A DNA stretch of 37,642 nt from Lachnospiraceae bacterium (GTDB lineage: Bacteria > Bacillota > Clostridia > Lachnospirales > Lachnospiraceae), in assembly GCA_017557525.1 (NCBI GenBank), contig JAFYYN010000190.1, positions 1 to 37,642 on the forward strand, given 5' to 3'. A program made the translations under genes and the position numbers. Positions 9,727-17,864 of this stretch are shown piece by piece (within the stretch, counting starts at the first letter, position 1; the number at the start of each line of letters is the position of its first letter). Below the pieces are notes generated by a model. That model worked only from the letters and a program-made list of their open reading frames with translations, was not told the origin of the DNA and did not search any database.

Positions 9727-9750
9727 TTGCGTTTGTATCAAGTATATGGT
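9727..9750 (+). promoter_or_regulatory. A-box TTGCGTTTGTATCAA with -10
   Basis: A-box at 9727-9741, with TATGGT at 9745-9750, exactly 18 bp from the start of the box. It precedes the secreted protein gene at 9821. An alternative TGGTATAAT (extended -10) lies at 9686-9694. Confidence 0.65.
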
Positions 9751-9820
9751 ATATAGTAGTTAAGTAAGTATAGTATACTATATTTAGTGCTAATTATTAT
9801 ATATTAAAGGATGTGATTCT

Positions 9821-11434
9821 ATGAAAAAGATTATTAAATATATATTATTAATAATACTTAGTCTTTTAAACATATTTATGATTTCAAATAGTGTTTGTAT
9901 TAATTATGCCCAAAAAACCGAGTTTTGTTTGGGATGTGGATTTGATATAACAGGTGCTACTGCTGTTAAAATCAAAGAAGACAATGGAAAGATATTAATA
10001 AATTGTTGGCAAAAAGAGGGATTTGATATTTATTATGATATACGTTCTAAATATAACTATCGCTTTGAACATATAAACCCCCATACCGGAAATAAATGTG
10101 ACAACTATTCTAATGTTGGAAACTATTCCAGTTTGGCTATAAGTGATTATGAAAAAGACACTGTTTTTCCTGTTATTACAAATATAACCAAATTGAATTC
10201 TCTTCCTTCTCTAAGATATACTGGTTCAGTCCTGACACCATCTGTATTCCTCACTTATAAGGGAGAAGCTATAAATCCGAGTACATACTGTATGTACTAT
10301 TCAAAAGCAACCGAATTAGGAGAAAACAGTGACGATTGTGAGGGTGGCAGACCTTTCGGCTACACCAACAACAACTTCGCTCCCTCTGATCCCGGCACCT
10401 ATTACGTAAATATCCTTTATAATCCCGATCCTAAAATCAGTCCTTTTCTTGGGAGGACTTCGGCTAAGTTTGAGATAAAGAAGGATATCTCCGTAACCCC
10501 AACCGTAACCCTCTCAGGAACCTCTTTTCTCTGTGATGGAAAGGTTAAGGTCCCAACAGTTAATAGTGTTCAGATAAAGGTTCAGACAACGGGAGGAGAC
10601 AGCAAGACTATTTCCTTGACAAGTAGTGACTATACTGTTTCCTATAGTAACAGCAACAGTAAGGATGCAGGTACCTATAAGGTTACTGTATCTGTTAATG
10701 GGTATAAATACAATCATGTGGTTACTCAGGTAGAGGGAGAAAACATATATGATGATGACTGGTATTCCGGATCTACGACTCTGGAATATACTATAGTTGA
10801 TTCATCTGATGTTCTTGTTGCTGATACTCTCAAGAATATTGTTAATAACAGTAGTCTTTCGGATGTTTATAAGAAATACCTCATAAGCATCATAGATGAG
10901 GGTACGACTAATGGAATCGTGGATGAACAGGTTCTTAAGGATTGTAAAGAGACAAATAAGAATAATAAGTCTCTTTGTGATGTTATAGATCAGCTTCTTA
11001 ACAGTAAGAACTCATCCTCATCCCCTTCTCCAAGTCCTACACCTACATCAAAGGTTACGCCTACTTCTACTCCTAAAAAAGAAAATACCACAAGTCCGGA
11101 AAAAGAAGAGGGAACTACTGAGGCTGTTCTTACCAAGGCTCAGGCTCAGAAGGTTAAAGTAAAGAATGTTAAGATTACCCGTCCTAAGAAGAAACAGCTT
11201 AAGATTAAGTGGACTAAGGCGAGTGGGGCTACGAAATATCAGATTCAGATATCTACCTCAAAGAAGTTTAAGTCTAAATATACTAAGACCTATAAGGTTA
11301 CAAAAACCTCATATCTTAAAAAGAACCTTAAGTCAAAGAAAAAATACTATATCAGAGTCAGATCCGTTGCTTCGGTTAACGGGAAGGCTGTATATGGTAA
11401 ATGGTCTGCCGTGAAGAGCATTAAGACCATGTGA
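9821..11434 (+). CDS. Secreted protein with Ig-like and fibronectin-like C-terminal domain
   Basis: 537 residues from ATG 9821 (AAAGGATGTGATTCT before it). A signal peptide occupies about residues 1-30. The middle has two Ig/MBG-like beta regions (about 125-225 and 225-300; GTYYVNI and AGTYKVTV motifs). Next is a small helical part with a degenerate EF-hand-like loop (DEGTTNGIVDEQ), a Ser/Pro/Thr linker (about 395-445), and a Lys/Tyr-rich fibronectin III-like domain (445-537) ending RVRSVASVNGKAVYGKWSAV. There is no LPxTG signal. The C-terminal domain closely resembles those of the proteins at 11829 and 15579, which suggests a shared means of attachment or secretion. Function is unknown; a surface or extracellular role is inferred. 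Confidence 0.75.
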   Translation: MKKIIKYILLIILSLLNIFMISNSVCINYAQKTEFCLGCGFDITGATAVKIKEDNGKILINCWQKEGFDIYYDIRSKYNYRFEHINPHTGNKCDNYSNVGNYSSLAISDYEKDTVFPVITNITKLNSLPSLRYTGSVLTPSVFLTYKGEAINPSTYCMYYSKATELGENSDDCEGGRPFGYTNNNFAPSDPGTYYVNILYNPDPKISPFLGRTSAKFEIKKDISVTPTVTLSGTSFLCDGKVKVPTVNSVQIKVQTTGGDSKTISLTSSDYTVSYSNSNSKDAGTYKVTVSVNGYKYNHVVTQVEGENIYDDDWYSGSTTLEYTIVDSSDVLVADTLKNIVNNSSLSDVYKKYLISIIDEGTTNGIVDEQVLKDCKETNKNNKSLCDVIDQLLNSKNSSSSPSPSPTPTSKVTPTSTPKKENTTSPEKEEGTTEAVLTKAQAQKVKVKNVKITRPKKKQLKIKWTKASGATKYQIQISTSKKFKSKYTKTYKVTKTSYLKKNLKSKKKYYIRVRSVASVNGKAVYGKWSAVKSIKTM

Positions 11435-11456
11435 GAATTGGGATACCAACTGTAGA
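11432..11456 (+). repeat. 3'-end palindrome family (C), copy 2
   Basis: Core TTGGGATACCAA at 11438-11449, three bases after the stop codon of the secreted protein gene, followed by CTGTAG. There is no T-run, so this copy is not an ordinary terminator. Confidence 0.7.
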
Positions 11457-11492
11457 AAAGAACTTGATCAGAATGCCGGCTCAGTTTTGGAC

Positions 11493-11626
11493 GACTAAAA
11501 AAAAGAGCTACCAATAGACGGTTAACCCAATATTTAAAAATTATGATAATAACCGCTTACTTTTTGGACAAAGGGCGGTTATTTTTATGCTTGCTATACT
11601 GGTAGCTCCACTTTTAGTCCTAACAT
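11493..11626 (-). pseudogene. Probable decayed type I toxin locus or MITE-like relic
   Basis: An imperfect inverted repeat closes this 127-bp block: GACTAAAA-N4-GAGCTACCA (11493-11513) and TGGTAGCTC-N3-TTTTAGTC (11600-11619). On the minus strand a short reading frame starts ATG 11626 after AGAGGGA, but stops after 10 codons. It is followed by AGCAAGCATAAAAATAACCGCC, a hairpin, and TGGTAGCTC with a long T-run. The run ATA-AGC-ATAAAAA-TAACCGC resembles the 3' end of the intact toxin gene at 15205-15322. I read it as the tail of a decayed minus-strand relative. A small inverted-repeat element without coding history is the alternative. Confidence 0.4.
11548..11588 (+). terminator. Hairpin/terminator inside the relic
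   Basis: AATAACCGC (11548-11556) pairs with GCGGTTATT (11575-11583), followed by TTTAT on the plus strand. It could end transcription of the gene upstream. Confidence 0.6.
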
Positions 11627-11738
11627 ATTCCCTCTTAATTTTAGATTATAATTAAACTGTACTATATAATAACATAATACTATTTGTGTTTTATTTACGA
11701 ATAGTTTATGAAATAGCCTATAAACGCCCATTTTATGC

Positions 11739-11767
11739 TTGAATTTTAGGTTATATTATTATATAGT
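11739..11767 (+). promoter_or_regulatory. Sigma-A type promoter for secreted protein at 11829
   Basis: TTGAAT (11739-11744), 17-bp spacer, TATAGT (11762-11767). The surrounding sequence is similar to the promoter at 348-376. Confidence 0.6.
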
Positions 11768-11828
11768 TTTTTTATTACAACTACTTATGTTTTGGTATAT
11801 ATATTATATTTACGAGAGGAGAGAGAAT

Positions 11829-14800
11829 ATGAATAAGAAAACAATTACAAAAGTCTTTTCCCTTATCCTTACCATAGCACTTATTCTGTCTATGATAGGG
11901 CTTGTTCCGATGAGGGCTGAGGCGGCAGACAGTGACATTTCATGCATTATGGTATTTGATATTTCCAAAATACCTGGCGAAGCCTCTAATTATGATTATA
12001 TTGGTGTACCTATTAAATATTCTGGCGGTACCCTATATGTTGGAGATTTTGTGGTATTAAATTACATTAAAGATAAATCCGAACTAGATAGTCATACTTT
12101 GATATCTGACGTTTTAAAACTTTCGGGTAATGTTGACTTTAATAAATATTATGTTCCTAATGGGGGAAATCCATTAACTTTAAGAATGAGTGTTTACAGT
12201 GGGTTTGCCGCTGATGGAACCGGGAATATAGGAAATGCAACCACCTCTGTAAAATTCCTTTATCCTATTACCGGTTCCGGTGATGCTTATAATAGTCTTA
12301 TTGCTAAATATGGAGCAATATACGAGTCTAAAGCAGCTCCTACATTTAAGGCTACAAATGTTGTTTATAAAGGCGGTGACACCTCTGCAGTTACAGGTGT
12401 TTCAGGAGCATTTTTCGGTATAGTTAATGAAGCTCTGTATGATGGTGCTAATTATATTAAAGCATCTTACCCAACATATCAAAACACCTTACTTGGGCTA
12501 ATGGCTAATACTTTATCTTCTATAGATCTGGATGCTCTTTATTCCTTAAATTTTTTCTATGAACAGAGTAAATACCGTATTAACACAAGTCATTACAAAT
12601 ACACTTATGATCCTGTTTGTGATAAATTTAACCCTAAAACTACCATAGTTAATGCGGGAGATAAATATATTAATAACCTTTCCACAATCGGAAGGTCCGC
12701 GCCTATTCTTCTTAATATGAAACAGCTAAATATTACAGGAACGGGACAGGTAAAAGATCTCTTGATTGCACCTAACCCCGACTATCACTATGTAAACAAC
12801 TATGTAAGCAATAATACAAATATGAGTACGGGATTATTTATCTCTGGTGCTCAGAAGTTCATAAACTATTCTGTTTTTTATACAGCTTTTGAGGATTCAA
12901 TAATAAACAGTAAAAATGAAGATACTGTTGCTTATTATAATAATCATTCATCCGATTTTCAGAATATTTTTGACGCTGCAAAATATACAAATAACGGAGG
13001 TTATTCAGTAAAAAAAAGTAATACTGAATACGTGGGCAGGTTCGGAGATTATTCGACTTATTATCTCAGCTATTCGGAGTTTATAAGTGCAGTAAATTCA
13101 AGTTCCATAACCAGCAAATATAAGACACAGTTAACAAATTTAATTAATGGAATCGAAAAAGGTTCCATGCAAAATCCCCTTGGTGAAGGTGTCAAAATTG
13201 TAGTTTATGGATACAGTAATATATCTGCTACAAGAATAAACACCATGACAGGAAATATTGGAACATATCCTAGAACTATAAAGGTAATAGCTAAGGATTC
13301 TACAGGTATTGTTAATAACAAGCAGATTGCAGAATATGACAATGCCTCAGGTCTCAATCTTACCACAATAAAGCCACAGAAAGATTATTATACCTTTAAA
13401 GGGTGGGACAAAACATCACTCAGTAAATATTTAACCTTTGGTTCGGTTTCTTCGGAAACAAACGGAGTAGGTACAGTATATGTTAATGCATCATGGCAGA
13501 AAAATTCCTATCCTATAACCTACACTGTTCCTACTCTCAAGACTGCTGCATCAAAGCCCGCTAACGGAAGCTGGACAGTTGATAACAATGGTATGAAGAT
13601 TACGGCAACCTCTTCAGCAAAGGGCTATACCTTTGACGGATGGTATAAGACTAATGCATATAAGACCAAGGTTAATGTTGTAACAACGGATGATATCAAA
13701 CCATCCAGTACTTCACTTAACCTTTACGGAAAATTTGTCCCGATTACTTATACCTCATCCCTTACTCCTAACATAGCCGGTCTTGATCTGAAGACGTCTA
13801 AAGTTGACTATACAATAGAGAGCAAGGTAACGCTTCCTACACCCGTTATTGCAAGAAATGATTACGGACTCAGTAATGAGGTCGTAAGCTCCGGTATCAC
13901 ATTTAACGGATATACACTTAACGGTTCTCCTATAACAGAAGTAGGAGGAAATGAAGCAGCAATAAATCTTGGCGATATAAAGGCAAATTATACAGCAAAG
14001 AGTGTTAATATCACCTTTGATGCGGGTGAAGGTACAGTTGAAACCTTATCCCTTCCTGTAACCTTCCTCTCTGCAATACCCGAGCTTCCGACAGCTACCC
14101 GAAAGGGATATGATTTTGTTAAATGGGAAGCTGAAGGTAAAGAGGTAAAGGCAGGTAACGTATCCAAGTTCGTAGAGGATACTACCGTAACAGCCAAATA
14201 CACGCCGAAGAAGGTGTATCTTATCTATGATACAGACGGCGGTACTGTATCTGGCAAGAGAGTGGCAGTTACCTTTGATAAAGAGATATCAGAACTCTCA
14301 ACCCCTGCCAAGTCCGGTTACAATTTCCTCGGATGGTTTGCGGGCGACAGAGAAGTTAAGAACGGTGATATATCTGATTTTGAAGAAGATACGACAATAG
14401 TAGCGAAGTGGGAAGAGATCGTTCCCGATCCTACTCCTACCCCTGTTCCATCAGAGGAGCCCGCAACAGAGGAGCCAACATCTCAGCCTACAGCTACACC
14501 TACTCCTGAGGTTAAAGGCGATGTAACGGCTACTGATCTGAATAAATATATAATGGCAGATGAGAGTCTTACAGAAGGTCAGAAGACAACTCTTAAAGAA
14601 ATAGTAAAGGATATTACTAAGAGTGATGGAACCGTCTCAACAGAGGAGTTTAAGGAGAAGGTTAAAAACTCAGATGCACTCAGCAATACTGTTAAGTCAG
14701 AGATAGATAATGTTATAACCAACACAGTTAAACAGACGCCTCTTACAGAGAAACAGGAGGAAGAGCTTTACAAGACACCTGAAGCACAGAAGGCTAAAGC

Positions 14801-15077
14801 TCTCAAGGTTACAGGGGTAAAGGTTAAGGCAAAGAAAAAAGCTCTGAAGGTTTCATTTAAAAAACAGGACGAAGTTACTTATCAGATACAGGTTTCAACC
14901 AAGAAGAACTTTAAGAAGAACAAGACCAAGACTTATACTTCATCCAAGAACTCTTACACTATAAAGAAGCTTAAAAAGAAGAAGACATATTATGTGAGGG
15001 TTAGGACGGTTAAGGTAGTAGATGGTATCGAGGTATACGGCAAGTGGTCTGCTGTCAAAAGAAAGAAGACTAAGTAA
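11829..15077 (+). CDS. Secreted protein with InlB-type repeats and fibronectin-like C-terminus
   Basis: 1082 residues from ATG 11829, preceded by GAGGAGAGAG. An upstream in-frame start would put the signal peptide inside the protein. Signal peptide: residues 1-34 (ending MRAEAAD). Residues 35-510 are not recognised and are rich in Tyr/Asn/Ser. About 515-865 holds Listeria-Bacteroides/InlB B-type repeats (YTFKGWDK, YTFDGWYK, YDFVKWEAEGK, YNFLGWFAGD). A Pro/Thr linker follows (about 866-896), then a helical segment with a degenerate EF-hand-like loop (TKSDGTVSTEEF), and a Lys-rich fibronectin-like domain (about 990-1082) ending VYGKWSAVKRKKTK. InlB repeats act as spacers in adhesins and other surface proteins; the specific role here is unknown. 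Confidence 0.75.
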   Translation: MNKKTITKVFSLILTIALILSMIGLVPMRAEAADSDISCIMVFDISKIPGEASNYDYIGVPIKYSGGTLYVGDFVVLNYIKDKSELDSHTLISDVLKLSGNVDFNKYYVPNGGNPLTLRMSVYSGFAADGTGNIGNATTSVKFLYPITGSGDAYNSLIAKYGAIYESKAAPTFKATNVVYKGGDTSAVTGVSGAFFGIVNEALYDGANYIKASYPTYQNTLLGLMANTLSSIDLDALYSLNFFYEQSKYRINTSHYKYTYDPVCDKFNPKTTIVNAGDKYINNLSTIGRSAPILLNMKQLNITGTGQVKDLLIAPNPDYHYVNNYVSNNTNMSTGLFISGAQKFINYSVFYTAFEDSIINSKNEDTVAYYNNHSSDFQNIFDAAKYTNNGGYSVKKSNTEYVGRFGDYSTYYLSYSEFISAVNSSSITSKYKTQLTNLINGIEKGSMQNPLGEGVKIVVYGYSNISATRINTMTGNIGTYPRTIKVIAKDSTGIVNNKQIAEYDNASGLNLTTIKPQKDYYTFKGWDKTSLSKYLTFGSVSSETNGVGTVYVNASWQKNSYPITYTVPTLKTAASKPANGSWTVDNNGMKITATSSAKGYTFDGWYKTNAYKTKVNVVTTDDIKPSSTSLNLYGKFVPITYTSSLTPNIAGLDLKTSKVDYTIESKVTLPTPVIARNDYGLSNEVVSSGITFNGYTLNGSPITEVGGNEAAINLGDIKANYTAKSVNITFDAGEGTVETLSLPVTFLSAIPELPTATRKGYDFVKWEAEGKEVKAGNVSKFVEDTTVTAKYTPKKVYLIYDTDGGTVSGKRVAVTFDKEISELSTPAKSGYNFLGWFAGDREVKNGDISDFEEDTTIVAKWEEIVPDPTPTPVPSEEPATEEPTSQPTATPTPEVKGDVTATDLNKYIMADESLTEGQKTTLKEIVKDITKSDGTVSTEEFKEKVKNSDALSNTVKSEIDNVITNTVKQTPLTEKQEEELYKTPEAQKAKALKVTGVKVKAKKKALKVSFKKQDEVTYQIQVSTKKNFKKNKTKTYTSSKNSYTIKKLKKKKTYYVRVRTVKVVDGIEVYGKWSAVKRKKTK

Positions 15078-15087
15078 TCTTTAATAA

Positions 15088-15130
15088 GACAAGGGATGTG
15101 CCCGGGGCTGAGGCCTCGGGCTTGTCTCTA
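15088..15130 (+). terminator. Probable terminator after gene 11829
   Basis: GACAAG (15088-15093) pairs with CTTGTC (15121-15126) around a GC-rich inner stem GCCCGGGG/CCTCGGGC (15100-15121 region). The T-run is weak. Confidence 0.6.
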
Positions 15131-15141
15131 ATATTCCGGGC

Positions 15142-15147
15142 TATAAC
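15142..15147 (+). promoter_or_regulatory. -10 element of toxin mRNA
   Basis: TATAAC, followed by CGGAGTATGAGGAG. The block GCTATAAYCRGAGYATGAGGAG occurs here and, inverted, at the antisense promoter (15360-15384), so the two transcripts start from related sequences facing each other. Confidence 0.45.
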
Positions 15148-15204
15148 CGGAGTATGAGGAGAGAGTCGCTTATTTCTGGTTCCCTTTAGAAGGGAGTGAT
15201 GCCT

Positions 15205-15285
15205 ATGACAACTATAGAAGTATTAACACTTTTACTTGTTGTTTTCGCAGCATTGTCATACATAGACAGCCATAAAAAGAAATAA
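15205..15285 (+). CDS. Type I toxin, holin-like (Hol_Tox type) peptide
   Basis: A 26-residue peptide, too short for most gene finders. The frame starts at ATG 15205, with AGGGAGTG eight bases upstream; an in-frame ATG at 15199 is too close to that site. It has a short N-terminus (MTTIEVLTL), one membrane helix (LLLVVFAALSYI) and a charged tail DSHKKK. The AGGGAGTGATGCCTATGAC start region, the size and the tail are typical of the small holin-like toxins of Bacillota type I systems (relatives of TxpA/BsrG). Overproduction of such peptides damages the membrane. The antisense RNA encoded across its 3' end should silence it. On a plasmid this would act in maintenance. Confidence 0.75.
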   Translation: MTTIEVLTLLLVVFAALSYIDSHKKK

Positions 15286-15369
15286 CGCTCTTCAACCCAA
15301 AATGATAAGCGTTATTTCTTTTAACGTATTTTATTAAAAGGGAACATCGGGTTTATTCCGACTCCTCAT
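15272..15369 (-). ncRNA. Antisense antitoxin RNA of type I toxin-antitoxin locus
   Basis: A clear minus-strand promoter (TTGATA, 17 bp, TATAAT at 15404-15376) should start a transcript near 15369. It runs toward the toxin gene, covers the 3' end of the toxin mRNA, and ends at the same hairpin read the other way (AATAACGCT/AGCGTTATT then TCTTTTTATG). The predicted length is about 98 nt. Convergent overlapping genes sharing a two-way terminator are the standard layout of these systems. The ends are predicted, not measured. Confidence 0.7.
15281..15322. terminator. Bidirectional terminator of toxin mRNA and antisense RNA
   Basis: AATAACGCT (15281-15289) pairs with AGCGTTATT (15308-15316), with T-runs on both sides (TTTCTTTT on plus, TCTTTTTAT on minus). 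It overlaps the toxin stop codon. Confidence 0.85.
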
Positions 15370-15375
15370 GCTCTG

Positions 15376-15404
15376 ATTATAGCTCAGAATTTTAAAAATA
15401 TCAA
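15376..15404 (-). promoter_or_regulatory. Promoter of antisense antitoxin RNA
   Basis: On the minus strand, TTGATA (15404-15399), 17-bp spacer, TATAAT (15381-15376): a near-consensus sigma-A promoter. Confidence 0.75.
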
Positions 15405-15417
15405 TATCTGTTTTTAA

Positions 15418-15439
15418 GGGGCATCATACCCCATGCCCC
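15418..15439. other. GC-rich hairpin of unknown role
   Basis: GGGGCAT (15418-15424) pairs with ATGCCCC (15433-15439) around an 8-nt loop. No T-run follows on either strand. It lies just upstream of the antisense RNA promoter. Confidence 0.4.
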
Positions 15440-15460
15440 CTTCTGGAGCTTACTGAACCC

Positions 15461-15497
15461 TCTCCATAGTTGGGATACCAACCATAGAGAACTTTTT
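15461..15497 (+). terminator. 3'-end palindrome family (C), copy 3, with T-run
   Basis: Core TTGGGATACCAA at 15470-15481 inside a longer stem (TCTC 15461-15464 with GAGA 15487-15490; two internal mismatches), followed by CTTTTT. It would shield the gene at 15579 from read-through. Confidence 0.7.
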
Positions 15498-15536
15498 ACC
15501 CGAATAACTGCAGCAGATTGTAGTTTTTCCTGTATT

Positions 15537-15553
15537 CGTTTAATTATATATAT
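15537..15553 (+). promoter_or_regulatory. B-box CGTTTAATTA before gene 15579
   Basis: CGTTTAATTATATATAT begins 42 bp upstream of the start codon, leaving about 12 nt to the ribosome site. Probable promoter or operator; see finding on B-boxes. Confidence 0.55.
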
Positions 15554-15578
15554 CTTTTTGGAAAGGAGATTTTTAAAT

Positions 15579-17669
15579 ATGAGAAAAAGAAACTTTATAA
15601 TCCTTGCACTAGCCTTAGCCCTCTCTGTTTCACCTCTCAGCGTTGTCCCAAGGATCGAATCACATGCCGAGGAACAGACTCAGGCTAAGATAGAGGCATC
15701 TGATCTAACCTTTATCTCTTCTGAGACTACGCCTAAACAGCTTCAGTTTTCCTTTAATGAGGCAATAGATGAAACTGAGATAGGTTTTGAGTACAGTAAC
15801 AGTGGTATCTTTAATATAAACGGAGCCGGAGAGGTTACTCCTCTCGATATAGGAAAAGGTACCGTAAAAGTATTCTGGACTAAGGATAAGACAGTGTTTA
15901 AAGAGATCACTGTATCGGTATGGGAGGATAAGCTTCCTCCGGATGCAGCCGTAAGCCTCTCGTGCACCTCAACCACCGATACCATCTCCATTATCAATAA
16001 CTCCACCAATGTTCCCGAGGGGGCTGTGTGGGAATATTCCCTTAATACCTATGTATGGCAGAAACAGACCACCTTTACTGGGTTACAGGATGACACAGAA
16101 TATAACATCTATGTAAGGCTCGGGGTTAAGATAGGGGAGAAGACTTATTACATCAATAGATCCGATATTCCTTCGGCAACCATTAAGACCAAGGATGATG
16201 TGACTACAGGTCCTAACTATAAAATCTATCATATGTCAGACCTTACTTTTAAGGAAGGAATCACTTACGAGCTTAACCTTTCTTCGTTTAAGGATAAGCA
16301 GATAACTTTTAAGTCTGATGATGAGAGCGTGGCTACGATTAAGGACGGGGTTATAACCACTGTAAGTCCCGGTGAGACAGTAATCACTATAATAGTTGAT
16401 TATTCTACAGCAGAAAAGGAATGGTATAACCATTATACCTATAATATTAAGGTTGTTGAGAAGGAGAAGGTTCTTTTTACTGTCAGCCTTAAGAATAAAT
16501 ATGCCTATATTACCGTTGACAATTCCAATAACCCGCAGGGTTATACTCCAAAGTTCAGCTTTGATCAGATGACTTGGACAGACAGCCTTGTTATGGTAAG
16601 AGACTTTGTTCGCCCAGAGGATACGATCTACGCTGCATACTTTGATAAAGACGGATATAGAAGAAGCATAATCACCTCTATTGACCTCGTAACCCTTTAC
16701 GGTTCATACAACGGTGGTCTTAGCATGACCTATAATAAGGACGAGATTAAGCTTGATGAGGGTAAGGTGTATGACTTCAAGCTTTCTGATAAAAAAGCTG
16801 ATGATTATGTGACTAAATATACTTATACGGCTGATGATGCTGATGTGGCTTATTTTGAGTCCCCATCCGTATTCACAGCTAAGAAGAGCGGAAGTACAAA
16901 TGTTACTGTTACTGAAAGAAAGTATTATTTCAGAGAATGTGGAGCTCCTGTATCGGATATATTTACCTATGTATATCCTATAACCGTTTCCAAGCCAGCT
17001 CAGGCATCTCCTAGTCCTTCTCCGACTCCTGGTGACAGTTCGGGTGGTAATGGCTCTGAGCAGAAGCAGAGTGACGATAAGAAGCCTACTGATAACGGTA
17101 CACAGGCTCCTACAGAGGAGGGTACTACCGAATCCATCTTTGAAGAAGATGATGAGCCAGACCTTATCCTTACAGTTCCTACAATAATTCTTAAAGAGAA
17201 CTTCTTTACCTATGATGGTAAGGTTCATACGCCTAAGTATACCGTCAAGATTGGCAAGAAGAAGGTTAAGAGCAAGTTCTATACCGTTGAGCATTCCAAG
17301 GGACGTAAGAACGTGGGTAGATACTATATAAAGGTGTCTATGAAGCCCGAGAGCGGGTATAGAGGCTCTATGACGCTTTATTACTATATTATCCCTAAGA
17401 AGATAAAAGGCGTCTCTGTGAAGGCTTCTGGGGCTAAGGCGAAGGTTAAGTGGAAGAAGGGCTCAAAAGGTGCTACAGGGTATGAGATTCAGTATTCCTC
17501 TGATTATAAATTCAAAAAGGCTAAGATTGTCAAGGTGAAGGGACTTGCAAAGACATCGAAGAAGCTTTCCATTAAAAAGGGACAGTATGTAAGAGTCCGT
17601 GCTTACTATTATTCAAAGGAGGGCAAAAAGACGATTTACGGCAACTGGTCTACGGTAGTCAGATATTAG
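15579..17669 (+). CDS. Secreted protein with BIG2-like and fibronectin-like domains
   Basis: 696 residues from ATG 15579, after GGAAAGGAG. A signal peptide occupies residues 1-33 (ending ESHAEE). Several Ig-like beta domains follow; two look like BIG2 (about 212-297, with DDESVATIKDGVITTVSPGE; and about 371-474, with the matching VTKYTYTADDADVAYFES). A Pro/Ser/Glu linker (about 477-524) leads to an MBG-like domain (about 531-606; FTYDGKVHTPKYTV and NVGRYYIKV) and a Lys-rich fibronectin-like C-terminus (about 608-696). No sortase signal or catalytic motif is seen. Probably a surface or extracellular binding protein of the same family as the two genes upstream. Confidence 0.75.
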   Translation: MRKRNFIILALALALSVSPLSVVPRIESHAEEQTQAKIEASDLTFISSETTPKQLQFSFNEAIDETEIGFEYSNSGIFNINGAGEVTPLDIGKGTVKVFWTKDKTVFKEITVSVWEDKLPPDAAVSLSCTSTTDTISIINNSTNVPEGAVWEYSLNTYVWQKQTTFTGLQDDTEYNIYVRLGVKIGEKTYYINRSDIPSATIKTKDDVTTGPNYKIYHMSDLTFKEGITYELNLSSFKDKQITFKSDDESVATIKDGVITTVSPGETVITIIVDYSTAEKEWYNHYTYNIKVVEKEKVLFTVSLKNKYAYITVDNSNNPQGYTPKFSFDQMTWTDSLVMVRDFVRPEDTIYAAYFDKDGYRRSIITSIDLVTLYGSYNGGLSMTYNKDEIKLDEGKVYDFKLSDKKADDYVTKYTYTADDADVAYFESPSVFTAKKSGSTNVTVTERKYYFRECGAPVSDIFTYVYPITVSKPAQASPSPSPTPGDSSGGNGSEQKQSDDKKPTDNGTQAPTEEGTTESIFEEDDEPDLILTVPTIILKENFFTYDGKVHTPKYTVKIGKKKVKSKFYTVEHSKGRKNVGRYYIKVSMKPESGYRGSMTLYYYIIPKKIKGVSVKASGAKAKVKWKKGSKGATGYEIQYSSDYKFKKAKIVKVKGLAKTSKKLSIKKGQYVRVRAYYYSKEGKKTIYGNWSTVVRY

Positions 17670-17676
17670 ATCGGGA

Positions 17677-17718
17677 AACCTCTCTGTGGTTGGGAAACCA
17701 GCCGTGGAGAGGTTTTTA
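17677..17718 (+). terminator. Terminator built on palindrome (C), copy 4
   Basis: AAACCTCTC..GTGGTTGG, GAAA loop, CCAGCCGTGGAGAGGTTTTT: a near-perfect stem with core TTGGGAAACCAG at 17690-17701. Confidence 0.85.
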
Positions 17719-17761
17719 GTTATTGGAAAAAGATAGAAGAGTGTCGCTTTGTTTTTTTTAG

Positions 17762-17785
17762 TTGCGTCTGTATCAACTTAATAAT
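17762..17785 (+). promoter_or_regulatory. A-box, C variant (TTGCGTCTGTATCAA)
   Basis: Box at 17762-17776; AATAAT, a weak -10, starts 18 bp from the box start. It precedes the Phd-like gene at 17865. Confidence 0.55.
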
Positions 17786-17864
17786 AAATAAAGCCGATAA
17801 AAAAATGTCGCTTGAATTATACCGACATATATGTTATTATACTTTTAGGGAGGCAAAATTATAT

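Noticed and set aside
16704-17294. A 196-codon minus-strand frame inside gene 15579
   Set aside because: Arg/Ser/Ile-rich shadow of the coding strand without a ribosome site.
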